5,721 nucleotides of DNA from Bifidobacteriaceae bacterium. Its GTDB lineage: Bacteria > Actinomycetota > Actinomycetes > Actinomycetales > WQXJ01. Both the position numbers and the translations under genes were made by a program. This document shows positions 1 to 5,718 of this stretch, piece by piece (position 1 is the first letter of the stretch; every line of letters begins with the position of its first letter). The notes under the pieces were generated by a model. The model was not told the DNA's origin, did not search any database, and was given only the letters and a program-made list of their open reading frames with translations. The DNA is taken from the NCBI GenBank assembly GCA_031278675.1, contig JAITJY010000241.1, positions 1 to 5,721 on the forward strand, given 5' to 3'.

Positions 1-258
1 GCCTCCCACCCCGTCGTAGTGGCCGAGGATACCCGCTTCTTGACCAGTTGCCAGACCCTATCCACCCGGTTCGAGTTGACCCCCCGCGAGGCGGAGATGC
101 TACCCCTGCTCGGCCAAGGCCGCTCCGTCGCCGCCGTCTCCAAGCTGCTGTTCATCTCGGAAAACACCACCAAATCGCACGTGCGCAGCATTTACCGCAA
201 ACTCGACGTGCACACCAAGCAAGAGTTGATCGAACTGCTGCGCGGCGCCGCGCCGTGA
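1..258 (+). CDS. LuxR-family transcriptional regulator, C-terminal part (5' end outside window)
   Basis: The frame is open from base 1 to the TGA at 256-258, giving 85 visible residues with no stop. A GTG at 19 is unlikely to be the true start because the frame continues upstream. Visible residues ~25-82 form a complete LuxR/GerE helix-turn-helix: LTPREAEML opens it, GQGRSVAAVSKLLFIS forms the first helices, and SENTTKSHVRSIYRKL is the recognition helix, followed by VHTKQELIELL. Such domains bind promoter DNA as dimers. The sensing part would be N-terminal and is not visible, so neither the ligand nor the regulator class (response regulator, membrane-linked or other) can be named. The IYRKLDVHTKQELIEL tail recalls the LuxR proteins expanded in Coriobacteriia, many of which have a multi-pass membrane N-terminus; that is recall, not something seen here. 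It converges on dxs, so a direct operon link is excluded. The family call is firm; the target genes are unknown. Confidence 0.9.
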   Translation, partial: ASHPVVVAEDTRFLTSCQTLSTRFELTPREAEMLPLLGQGRSVAAVSKLLFISENTTKSHVRSIYRKLDVHTKQELIELLRGAAP

Positions 259-348
259 TATCGCACGCCCCGGACCAGCACATTTACCCCAAGGCCGATG
301 CCGCCCACCCGGCCCGGCAACACCAGGGCGACCCAGCCCCTTCCGGCA

Positions 349-377
349 CGCGGGCTATGGGACGGCGGCGGGGAGCG
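349..377. repeat. 29-bp direct repeat, copy A (downstream of dxs)
   Basis: This stretch is identical over 29 bases to 406-434, with a start-to-start distance of 57 bp. It begins CGCGGGCTATGGGACGG and continues GC-rich to GGGAGCG. This copy lies in the convergent gap between the luxR-type gene and dxs. The flanks beyond the 29 bp do not match, so it is not a simple 57-bp tandem duplication. Each copy carries several G-runs on the plus strand (GGG, GGG, GG, GG, GGGG). Confidence 0.85.
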
Positions 378-386
378 GCATCGTCT

Positions 387-404
387 GCGGTCAAGCGGGA
401 CCGC
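387..404. terminator. Possible weak bidirectional hairpin between luxR-type gene and dxs
   Basis: GCGGTC at 387-392 and GACCGC at 399-404 form a 6-bp perfect stem with a 6-nt loop, starting 8 nt past the dxs stop. No T-tract follows on either strand. High-GC actinobacteria often end transcripts at such hairpins without U-tails, so a role in ending dxs (or the convergent gene) is possible. The stem is short and this is a tentative call. Confidence 0.3.
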
Positions 405-405
405 G

Positions 406-434
406 CGCGGGCTATGGGACGGCGGCGGGGAGCG
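406..434. repeat. 29-bp direct repeat, copy B (covers dxs stop codon)
   Basis: This is the second exact copy of the 29-bp repeat. On the minus strand it encodes the last residues of DXS (ALPAAVP), the TAG stop and a few bases beyond. The offset of 57 is a multiple of three, so copy A would be read in the same phase. However, an in-frame TGA occurs shortly after the dxs stop, so the repeat does not extend the protein. Confidence 0.85.
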
Positions 435-2340
435 CGGCTCGCACTTTCGCGGCGATGGCCCCTGGGGTCAGGCCGGCGCGTTCGGCGATCGCGCTGCGCG
501 AGGCGTGGGCAAAGAATTGTTGGGGCAGACCGCAGTTGATCACGGGCAAGGTCAGGCCGGTTTGGGCGATCGCGCGGGCCAGGGCCTCGCCGGCGCCGCC
601 TGTGACCATCCCGTCTTCGAGTGTCACAACGACCTCGTGCCCGGCGGCAAGGCGAACCAGCTCCTCAGAAACCGGGTAGGCCCACCGCGGGTCAGCCACT
701 GTTGTATCAATCATATGTTCGCTCAAAAGCTGGGCCGTCGCCAACGCCGTGCCCGCCTCCGCGCCAAAACCGACCAACAAGACTGCGGGCTCCGCCCCAT
801 GCCGGGCCAAAATGTCAACCCCGTTGGTGCGTTCCAGAGCCGGGATGTCTCGGGGCAGCGGACCTTTCGGGTAACGCACCACGGTCGGGGCGTCATCGAC
901 CGCTATCGCTTCGCGCAAGGCCTCACGGAGCCTGGCGGCATCACGCGGCGCGGCCAAACGCAAGTGCGGGACCAGCCTAAACAGTGACATGTCCCACTGG
1001 CCGTTGTGGCTCGGCCCATCCGAACCGGTGATGCCGGCGCGGTCCAGCACAAAGGTCACACCGGCGCGGTGCAGGGCACAGTCCATCAGGATCTGGTCAA
1101 ACGCCCGGTTGAGGAACGAGGCATAAACAGCCACCACCGGATGCAGCCCGGTAAAGGCCAGGCCCGCAGCCATGGCCGCACTGTGCTGCTCAGCAATCCC
1201 CACATCGAACACGCGGTCGGGGAACTCGGCGGCGAATGGCACCAACCCGACTGGTTCCAGCATGGCCGCAGTGATCGCCACGATCTTTTGGTTGGACCGG
1301 CCAAGACGCACCAACTCGTCAGAAAAGACCGATGACCAGCCAAAACGCGACTCTTCCAACGGGAGACCCGTCTCGGGATGAATCCGCCCCACCGAATGGA
1401 ACCGATCCGCGCCGTGATCCTCGGCATGCACATAGCCCCGCCCTTTTTCGGTGATCACGTGCACCAACACCGGCCCTCCGAACGCCTTGGCCTGGCGCAG
1501 GGCACGCTCCACTGCGGGCTCGTCATGGCCATCGACGGCACCGATGTATTTCAGCCCCAAGTCCTCGAACATCGCTTGTGGCACCACAACATCCTTGACG
1601 CCCTTCTTCAGGGCGTGCAGCACGCCGTAAACAAACCGTCCCAGGCGGCCGCCCCGCGTCCGCAACTGCCGTTTGCCCCAGCCGAGCACCTTCTCATAGT
1701 GCGGTGTGGTCCGCAGCCCGGATAGGTGATGGGCCAACCCGCCGATGGTTGGCGCATAGGACCGCCCGTTGTCGTTGACCACCACAATTAGCCGGCCTCG
1801 CTCCGCTTCTGCGATGTTGTTCAGCGCCTCCCAACTCATCCCGCCGGTCAGCGCGCCATCGCCCACCACGACCACCGTGTACGAGTCCTTTTGGCCCGTC
1901 AGTCCGCGCCCTGCCGCTATCCCCGCCGCCCAGGACAGGCCGGCTGAAGCGTGGGTGTTTTCCAGCACGTCGTGGACGGATTCGGCGCGGCTCGGATAGC
2001 CGGATAGGCCGCCTTCCTGGCGCAGCCGACTGAAATCGCCCCGGCCCGTGAGGATTTTGTGGACATATGCGATATGACCCGTGTCGAACACCATGGTGTC
2101 TTTCGGGGAATCGAAGACCCGGTGGAGCGCGATGGTCAACTCCACGACCCCGAGGTTGGGGCCAAGGTGGCCGCCGGATCGTGAGACCGAATCGACCAAG
2201 AAGTCGCGGATGTCGGCTGCCAGGTCTCCGAGCAGGTCTTCTGGCAGTTTCTTCAACTCAGTGGGGCTGGTGATGCGGCTCAGCACCGCACCAGGCGGTT
2301 TGCGTCGGCCGCCTCCCAGGTCCCGGCGGGCGGGGTTCAA
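412..2340 (-). CDS. dxs: 1-deoxy-D-xylulose-5-phosphate synthase (DXS)
   Basis: DXS condenses pyruvate with glyceraldehyde-3-phosphate to DXP using thiamine diphosphate and Mg2+. It is the committed cytosolic step feeding the MEP isoprenoid pathway, and DXP also feeds thiamine and pyridoxal synthesis. At 642 residues it has normal family length. Domain I (~25-315) holds SGGHLGPNLG with His58, the ThDP/Mg motif GDG (160-162) ending in NN (174-175), and the actinobacterial-type NDNGRSYAPTIGG. The transketolase pyrimidine domain (~330-495) holds DVGIAEQH with the catalytic Glu384, YxSFLxRAFDQ (Tyr406, Arg412), DGPSHNG (Asp441, His445) and RYPKG (Arg489). A transketolase C-terminal domain follows. 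One near-invariant position differs: GHIAY (Ile90) where most DXS have GHQAY. The start chosen is TTG at 2340, with GGAAAGG at 2357-2351. A GTG at 2286 gives a more family-like N-terminus (MLSRITSP) but lacks a visible Shine-Dalgarno. The gene lies downstream of acnA on the same strand across a hairpin, so it is probably transcribed separately. Confidence 0.97.
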   Translation of the reverse strand: MNPARRDLGGGRRKPPGAVLSRITSPTELKKLPEDLLGDLAADIRDFLVDSVSRSGGHLGPNLGVVELTIALHRVFDSPKDTMVFDTGHIAYVHKILTGRGDFSRLRQEGGLSGYPSRAESVHDVLENTHASAGLSWAAGIAAGRGLTGQKDSYTVVVVGDGALTGGMSWEALNNIAEAERGRLIVVVNDNGRSYAPTIGGLAHHLSGLRTTPHYEKVLGWGKRQLRTRGGRLGRFVYGVLHALKKGVKDVVVPQAMFEDLGLKYIGAVDGHDEPAVERALRQAKAFGGPVLVHVITEKGRGYVHAEDHGADRFHSVGRIHPETGLPLEESRFGWSSVFSDELVRLGRSNQKIVAITAAMLEPVGLVPFAAEFPDRVFDVGIAEQHSAAMAAGLAFTGLHPVVAVYASFLNRAFDQILMDCALHRAGVTFVLDRAGITGSDGPSHNGQWDMSLFRLVPHLRLAAPRDAARLREALREAIAVDDAPTVVRYPKGPLPRDIPALERTNGVDILARHGAEPAVLLVGFGAEAGTALATAQLLSEHMIDTTVADPRWAYPVSEELVRLAAGHEVVVTLEDGMVTGGAGEALARAIAQTGLTLPVINCGLPQQFFAHASRSAIAERAGLTPGAIAAKVRAALPAAVP

Positions 2341-2384
2341 GTAGGCAACACCTTTCCGTGTTCGCGTAGAAGATCCATCCTACG
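2337..2384 (-). promoter_or_regulatory. dxs leader: two mini-hairpins, SD in a loop, and a 13-codon ORF overlapping the start
   Basis: Read on the minus strand, a CGTAG/CTACG stem (2384-2380 with 2369-2365) is followed by an AACAC/GTGTT stem (2362-2358 with 2351-2347). The second stem's loop is GGAAAG, so the likely Shine-Dalgarno GGAAAGG (2357-2351) is presented in the loop, 10 nt before the TTG start. A small ORF, ATG at 2378 to TGA at 2339-2337, encodes MDLLREHGKVLPT and ends inside the dxs TTG (TTGA overlap), the arrangement used for translational coupling. A -10-like TAGGAT lies at 2382-2377 without a clear -35. These patterns are real in the sequence, but whether they are used is inference; 5-bp stems and short ORFs also arise by chance. 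Confidence 0.35.
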
Positions 2385-2484
2385 GCCGCAAGGCGCTGCC
2401 CGGACAGCACCGCGACGAAGTAGGCCGTCCCAGCCTCTCTCCCACCCCCGCGCACGATGCCGCCCCACCCAGTTTTCGCCCCCA

Positions 2485-2521
2485 TCCCGCCGCGAGGCCA
2501 GCCCTCAGACTCGCGGCGGGA
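2485..2521 (-). terminator. Strong GC-rich hairpin, probable acnA terminator
   Basis: TCCCGCCGCGAG (2485-2496) and CTCGCGGCGGGA (2510-2521) make a perfect 12-bp stem with a 13-nt loop. It lies 43 nt beyond the acnA stop and ahead of dxs on the same strand. No T-run follows on either strand, as is common for hairpin terminators of high-GC actinobacteria. It probably ends the acnA transcript, wholly or partly, and separates acnA from dxs. A stabilising 3' hairpin on a processed acnA-dxs mRNA is the alternative. Confidence 0.65.
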
Positions 2522-2563
2522 GCCGCCGCAAGACTCTGTTCGGGACCTGAGCGCCCGTTGGCG

Positions 2564-5305
2564 TCAGGCGGTTAGTTGGCGCAGCACAAACTGCAGAATC
2601 CCGCCGTTGCGGTAATAATCCGCCTCGCCGGGAGTGTCGATCCGGACCACGGCTTGGAACCTGGTGACGCTACCGTCGCTCTTCGTGGCTGTAACCTGGA
2701 CGGTCGCTGGGATGACGGCATCGTTCAACGCTGTCACACCCTGGATGTCAAACACCTCCGTGCCGTCCAAACCCAACGAATCGGCGGACTCGCCGGCGGG
2801 GAACTGGAGCGGCAACACCCCCATACCAATCAGGTTGGAGCGGTGGATGCGTTCGAAGGACTCGGTGATCACGGCCTTGACGCCCAGGAGCAGCGTGCCT
2901 TTGGCGGCCCAGTCGCGGGAAGAACCCGTGCCGTATTCCTTGCCACCCAAGACTACAAGCGGGATACCGGAAGCCTTGTATACTTGCGCTGCATCGAAGA
3001 TGGTAGTGACGGTGCCATCAAGGTGGTTGAGCGTGAATCCGCCGGCCACATCCACCAACTGGTTACGCAACCGGATGTTGGCGAACGTGCCGCGCATCAT
3101 CACCTCGTGGTTGCCGCGCCGCGACCCATACGAGTTGAAATCCTTCACTCCAACGCCGTGACCTGCGAGATAACGGCCGGCGGGACTGTCCGCCTTGATG
3201 TTACCGGCGGGACTGATGTGGTCGGTGGTAACCGAATCGCCCAACTTGGCGAGCACCCGAGCACCCAAGATGTCCGCCACCGGCTCCGGGCGGGCACCCA
3301 TGTTCTCGAAATAGGGCGGCTTGCGCACATAGGTGGACGCCTCGTCCCATTCGAAGACGGCGCCCTCCGGGACAGGCAGCGCGCGCCAGCGCCGGTCGCC
3401 TGCGAAGACGTCCTGGTAGGAGGCCTCGAACATGTCTCGCGACACCGTCGCATCGATCACCGCCTGGACCTCTTCCGGGGTGGGCCACACGTCCCGCAGA
3501 AAGACCGGCTGAGCGTCTTGATCGAACCCCAAAGGCTCGGTCTCGAAGTCGAAATCGAGTGTCCCAGCCAACGCATAAGCCACCACCAGCGGCGGGCTGG
3601 CCAGGTAGTTCATTGCGATATCCGGCCCGATCCGGCCCTCGAAGTTGCGGTTGCCGGACAGCACAGCCGTCACCGCGAGCCCGTTGTCCGCGATCGCCTG
3701 AGAGATCTCCGGGGCGAGCGGGCCCGAGTTGCCGATGCACGTGGTGCAGCCGTAGCCCACCACGTTGAAACCGAGTGCATCCAGCGCCGGCCACAGCCCC
3801 GCCTTGTCGTAGTAAGCGGTCACCGCCTTGGAGCCCGGCGCCATCGACGTCTTGACCCAGGGCTTCGATTTGAGGCCCTTAGCCGCCGCTTTTTGTGCCA
3901 CCAACCCCGCCGCGAGCATGACGGACGGGTTCGACGTGTTGGTGCAGGACGTGATCGAAGCGATGCACACAGCGCCGTGCGTCAGGTTGAAGTCGCCTTT
4001 GCCCGGCACGGTGACCGGCACCGTCTTGGTTTTTCCGGGGTACGATGCCGGCACGTCAGATGCGGGGAACGACTCGGCTTCCGTTTCGTCCCCGGCTGCG
4101 GCGGCGGCATCGGGCGCGTAATTCGGCAGGTCGCGGCGGAATGCTTGTTTCGCGTCTCTTAGCTCGATGCGGTCTTGCGGCCGTTTCGGGCCCGCGATGG
4201 ACGGCACCACTGTCGACAAATCCAGTTCGAGATATTCCGAGAAGACCGGCTCCCGGTAATCCGGGCTCGCCGGATCAAACCAAAGGCCTTGCGCCTTGGA
4301 ATAGGCCTCGATAAGCGCCACCTGCTCAGGGGACCGACCGGTCAGGCGGTAATAATCCAACGTGACTTGATCTACCGGGAAAATACCGCAAGTTGAGCCG
4401 AATTCGGGGCTCATATTGCCGATCGTGGCGCGGTTCGCCAATGGCACCTGGGCCACGCCCTCCCCGTAGAACTCGACGAATTTGCCGACCACGCCGTGGC
4501 GGCGGAGCTTTTCCGTGATGGTGAGGACCACGTCTGTAGCGGTCACTCCTTTAGGAATTGATCCGTGCAGTTTGAACCCGACCACTTTCGGGATCAGCAT
4601 GGACACCGGTTGGCCTAGCATGGCGGCCTCCGCTTCGATCCCGCCGACTCCCCACCCGAGGATTCCCAGGCCGTTGACCATGGTGGTGTGCGAGTCGGTC
4701 CCGACGCAGCTATCCGGGTAGACCTGACCGGCGCGTTCCATCACGCCGCGTGCCAGGTATTCGATGTTGACCTGGTGGACAATCCCCGTGCCGGGCGGCA
4801 CCACCTTGAATTCGCTGAATGCGCCCTGGCCCCAACGCAGGAATTGGTACCTTTCCCGGTTGCGGTCATATTCGATGGCGACGTTCAGGTCGAAGGCACC
4901 TTTGGTGCCGGCGTGTTCAATGATGACCGAATGGTCGATCACCATCTCTGCGGGCGCTAGCGGGTTGATCTTGTTCGGATCGCCGCCGAGCGCGGCGACC
5001 GCTTCGCGCATCGTGGCTAGGTCCACCACGCACGGGACTCCGGTGAAGTCCTGCATCACCACCCGCGCTGGTGTGAACTGGATTTCCACCGCAGGTGCTG
5101 CGGTCGGTACCCAGTTGGCCAGCGCCCTGACTTGATCGGCTGTGATGGTGGCGCCGTCTTCGCACCGCAGGATCGATTCCGCCAGGATCTTCAGCGAGTA
5201 CGGGAGTTGGGCGAGTCCTTCGACCGCGCCAAGGCGGAAGAACTCGTAGGTTTGTCCGGCTACGCTCAGGGTGGAGCGCGCGCCGAATGAGTCAATTGAG
5301 GCCAT
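2564..5305 (-). CDS. acnA: Aconitate hydratase A (aconitase, [4Fe-4S])
   Basis: Aconitase interconverts citrate and isocitrate via cis-aconitate in the TCA cycle. This is the monomeric cytoplasmic AcnA/IRP type of 913 residues (E. coli AcnA is 891). The large [4Fe-4S] domain spans ~50-580. It carries MQDFTGVPCVVDLA, TDSHT (Asp204-His206), the cluster ligands Cys454 in SCTNTSNPS and Cys520/Cys523 in GCTTCIGNSG, and the substrate-binding SGNRNFEGR (Arg553, Arg558). A linker at ~395-425 is rich in Ala, Asp and Glu. The C-terminal swivel domain (~670-850) carries SRRGNHEVMMRG and the active-site loop YGTGSSRDWA with catalytic Ser795 and Arg797. All key residues are present, so it should be active. 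The ATG at 5305 is preferred because MASIDSFGARSTLSV is the usual N-terminus and AGAAGGGG lies upstream; a GTG at 5344 would add 13 unconserved residues. A hairpin follows the stop, and a dyad at 5353-5370 may regulate it. I see no adjacent acnR-like gene, although the upstream neighbour is outside the window. Confidence 0.98.
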   Translation of the reverse strand: MASIDSFGARSTLSVAGQTYEFFRLGAVEGLAQLPYSLKILAESILRCEDGATITADQVRALANWVPTAAPAVEIQFTPARVVMQDFTGVPCVVDLATMREAVAALGGDPNKINPLAPAEMVIDHSVIIEHAGTKGAFDLNVAIEYDRNRERYQFLRWGQGAFSEFKVVPPGTGIVHQVNIEYLARGVMERAGQVYPDSCVGTDSHTTMVNGLGILGWGVGGIEAEAAMLGQPVSMLIPKVVGFKLHGSIPKGVTATDVVLTITEKLRRHGVVGKFVEFYGEGVAQVPLANRATIGNMSPEFGSTCGIFPVDQVTLDYYRLTGRSPEQVALIEAYSKAQGLWFDPASPDYREPVFSEYLELDLSTVVPSIAGPKRPQDRIELRDAKQAFRRDLPNYAPDAAAAAGDETEAESFPASDVPASYPGKTKTVPVTVPGKGDFNLTHGAVCIASITSCTNTSNPSVMLAAGLVAQKAAAKGLKSKPWVKTSMAPGSKAVTAYYDKAGLWPALDALGFNVVGYGCTTCIGNSGPLAPEISQAIADNGLAVTAVLSGNRNFEGRIGPDIAMNYLASPPLVVAYALAGTLDFDFETEPLGFDQDAQPVFLRDVWPTPEEVQAVIDATVSRDMFEASYQDVFAGDRRWRALPVPEGAVFEWDEASTYVRKPPYFENMGARPEPVADILGARVLAKLGDSVTTDHISPAGNIKADSPAGRYLAGHGVGVKDFNSYGSRRGNHEVMMRGTFANIRLRNQLVDVAGGFTLNHLDGTVTTIFDAAQVYKASGIPLVVLGGKEYGTGSSRDWAAKGTLLLGVKAVITESFERIHRSNLIGMGVLPLQFPAGESADSLGLDGTEVFDIQGVTALNDAVIPATVQVTATKSDGSVTRFQAVVRIDTPGEADYYRNGGILQFVLRQLTA

Positions 5306-5316
5306 GATGAAACGTT

Positions 5317-5324
5317 CCCCTTCT
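5317..5324 (-). promoter_or_regulatory. Ribosome-binding site of acnA
   Basis: AGAAGGGG on the minus strand ends 11 nt before the ATG at 5305. The spacing is slightly long but usable. It supports the ATG at 5305 over the upstream GTG at 5344, which has no comparable purine tract. Confidence 0.6.
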
Positions 5325-5352
5325 GGGCGGCGTCTTGGTGCCACCCTGCAAG

Positions 5353-5370
5353 TATCTCGACGTCGAGGTA
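5353..5370. promoter_or_regulatory. 18-bp dyad upstream of acnA, candidate operator
   Basis: TATCTCGACGTCGAGGTA has a perfect 12-bp palindromic core (CTCGACGTCGAG, 5356-5367), and the dyad extends to 18 bp with a single mismatched pair. It lies 48 nt upstream of the acnA ATG. Minus-strand -10-like hexamers flank it (GATAAT at 5398-5393 and GATACT at 5356-5351), neither with a good -35. It therefore either overlaps the promoter or lies in the early leader, where a repressor would block transcription. It does not resemble the CAGNAC...GTACTG type site known for corynebacterial AcnR. I have a vague memory of TCTYGAYRTCRAGA-like palindromes near actinobacterial TCA genes but cannot confirm it. 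Confidence 0.4.
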
Positions 5371-5444
5371 AATGCTACTACCTTTTCGCTCCATTATCAC
5401 CCGCCCGGCGCGTCCGGAATCTCACTCAGGCTGTGCGCAAGGGA

Positions 5445-5503
5445 CTCAAGGCCCATGCCGGCCGGGGCTGGGGCCCGGGCTGGGGCCCGGGCTGGGCCTT
5501 GAG
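5445..5503. repeat. Inverted repeat enclosing a GC-rich 12-bp tandem repeat
   Basis: CTCAAGGCCCA (5445-5455) and TGGGCCTTGAG (5493-5503) are perfect 11-bp inverted arms. Between them, CTGGGGCCCGGG occurs twice in tandem (5468-5479, 5480-5491), with partial units on each side from about 5464 to 5498. Because GGGCCC/CCCGGG is itself palindromic, the whole can fold into a very stable hairpin or several alternative ones. No T-run follows on either strand. It could be a terminator for a gene beyond the right edge or an intergenic palindrome; no function is evident. Confidence 0.6.
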
Positions 5504-5539
5504 CAAAGTCGGCCCGCGCCTGGCGCTGCCTGCGGCGTC

Positions 5540-5590
5540 GAGTGTTTCAATTTATCTCCTTTCCGGTGGCGAGTGTTTCAATTTATCTCC
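5540..5590 (+). repeat. Left arm of the inverted array: two 20-bp repeats
   Basis: GAGTGTTTCAATTTATCTCC occurs exactly at 5540-5559 and 5571-5590, 31 bp start to start, separated by an 11-nt spacer (TTTCCGGTGGC). Each copy is preceded by C, so the shared core is 21 bp. The spacer differs from that of the right arm, while the unit length is the same. Confidence 0.9.
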
Positions 5591-5636
5591 TGCCCAACCA
5601 AACCCAGTGCTCTGACCTGCGGTGATGATGAGAGCG

Positions 5637-5718
5637 GGAGATAAATTGAAACACTCGACGAAACCCAGGAGATAAATTGAAACACTCGACGAAACCCAGG
5701 AGATAAATTGAAACACTC
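5637..5718 (-). repeat. Right arm of the inverted array: three 20-bp repeats in opposite orientation
   Basis: The reverse complement, GGAGATAAATTGAAACACTC, occurs exactly at 5637-5656, 5668-5687 and 5699-5718, again every 31 bp. The two spacers here are identical (GACGAAACCCA), so this arm is a true tandem array of a 31-bp unit. Each copy is followed by G. The window ends three bases after the last copy, so more copies may lie beyond it. Confidence 0.9.

Noticed and set aside
296..383. 8-bp inverted repeat CGATGCCG/CGGCATCG in the convergent gap as a terminator
   Set aside because: The arms are 72 nt apart, far too long a loop for an intrinsic terminator, and 8-bp matches are common in such GC-rich DNA.
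298..987. 229-codon plus-strand open frame across the dxs 3' end
   Set aside because: It overlaps the conserved DXS coding sequence in antisense and is made of low-complexity Arg/Gly-rich sequence, including the 29-bp repeat; no homology is evident.
2258..2485. 75-codon minus-strand open frame between acnA and dxs
   Set aside because: It overlaps the start of dxs in another frame, contains the GC-rich intergenic sequence, lacks a Shine-Dalgarno, and its translation resembles no known protein.
2576..4162. 528-codon plus-strand open frame opposite acnA
   Set aside because: It is fully antisense to a clear aconitase and its translation is rich in Arg, His and Gly without recognisable motifs. 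Such long antisense frames are expected in GC-rich genes.
5305..5344. Longer aconitase N-terminus starting at GTG 5344
   Set aside because: The 13 extra residues (MAPRRRPEGERFI) are unlike aconitase N-termini and overlap the Shine-Dalgarno of the ATG at 5305.
5271..5615. Plus-strand open frames of 90-114 codons upstream of acnA
   Set aside because: They run through the acnA start, the GC-rich tandem repeat and the repeat array, giving repetitive peptides. They are best explained as chance frames.
5540..5718. CRISPR array, suggested by regularly spaced repeats containing ATTGAAAC
   Set aside because: Repeats are only 20-21 bp, spacers are 11 nt and identical within the right arm, and the orientation flips midway. 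True arrays have unique spacers of ~30 nt and one orientation, and no cas gene is in view.
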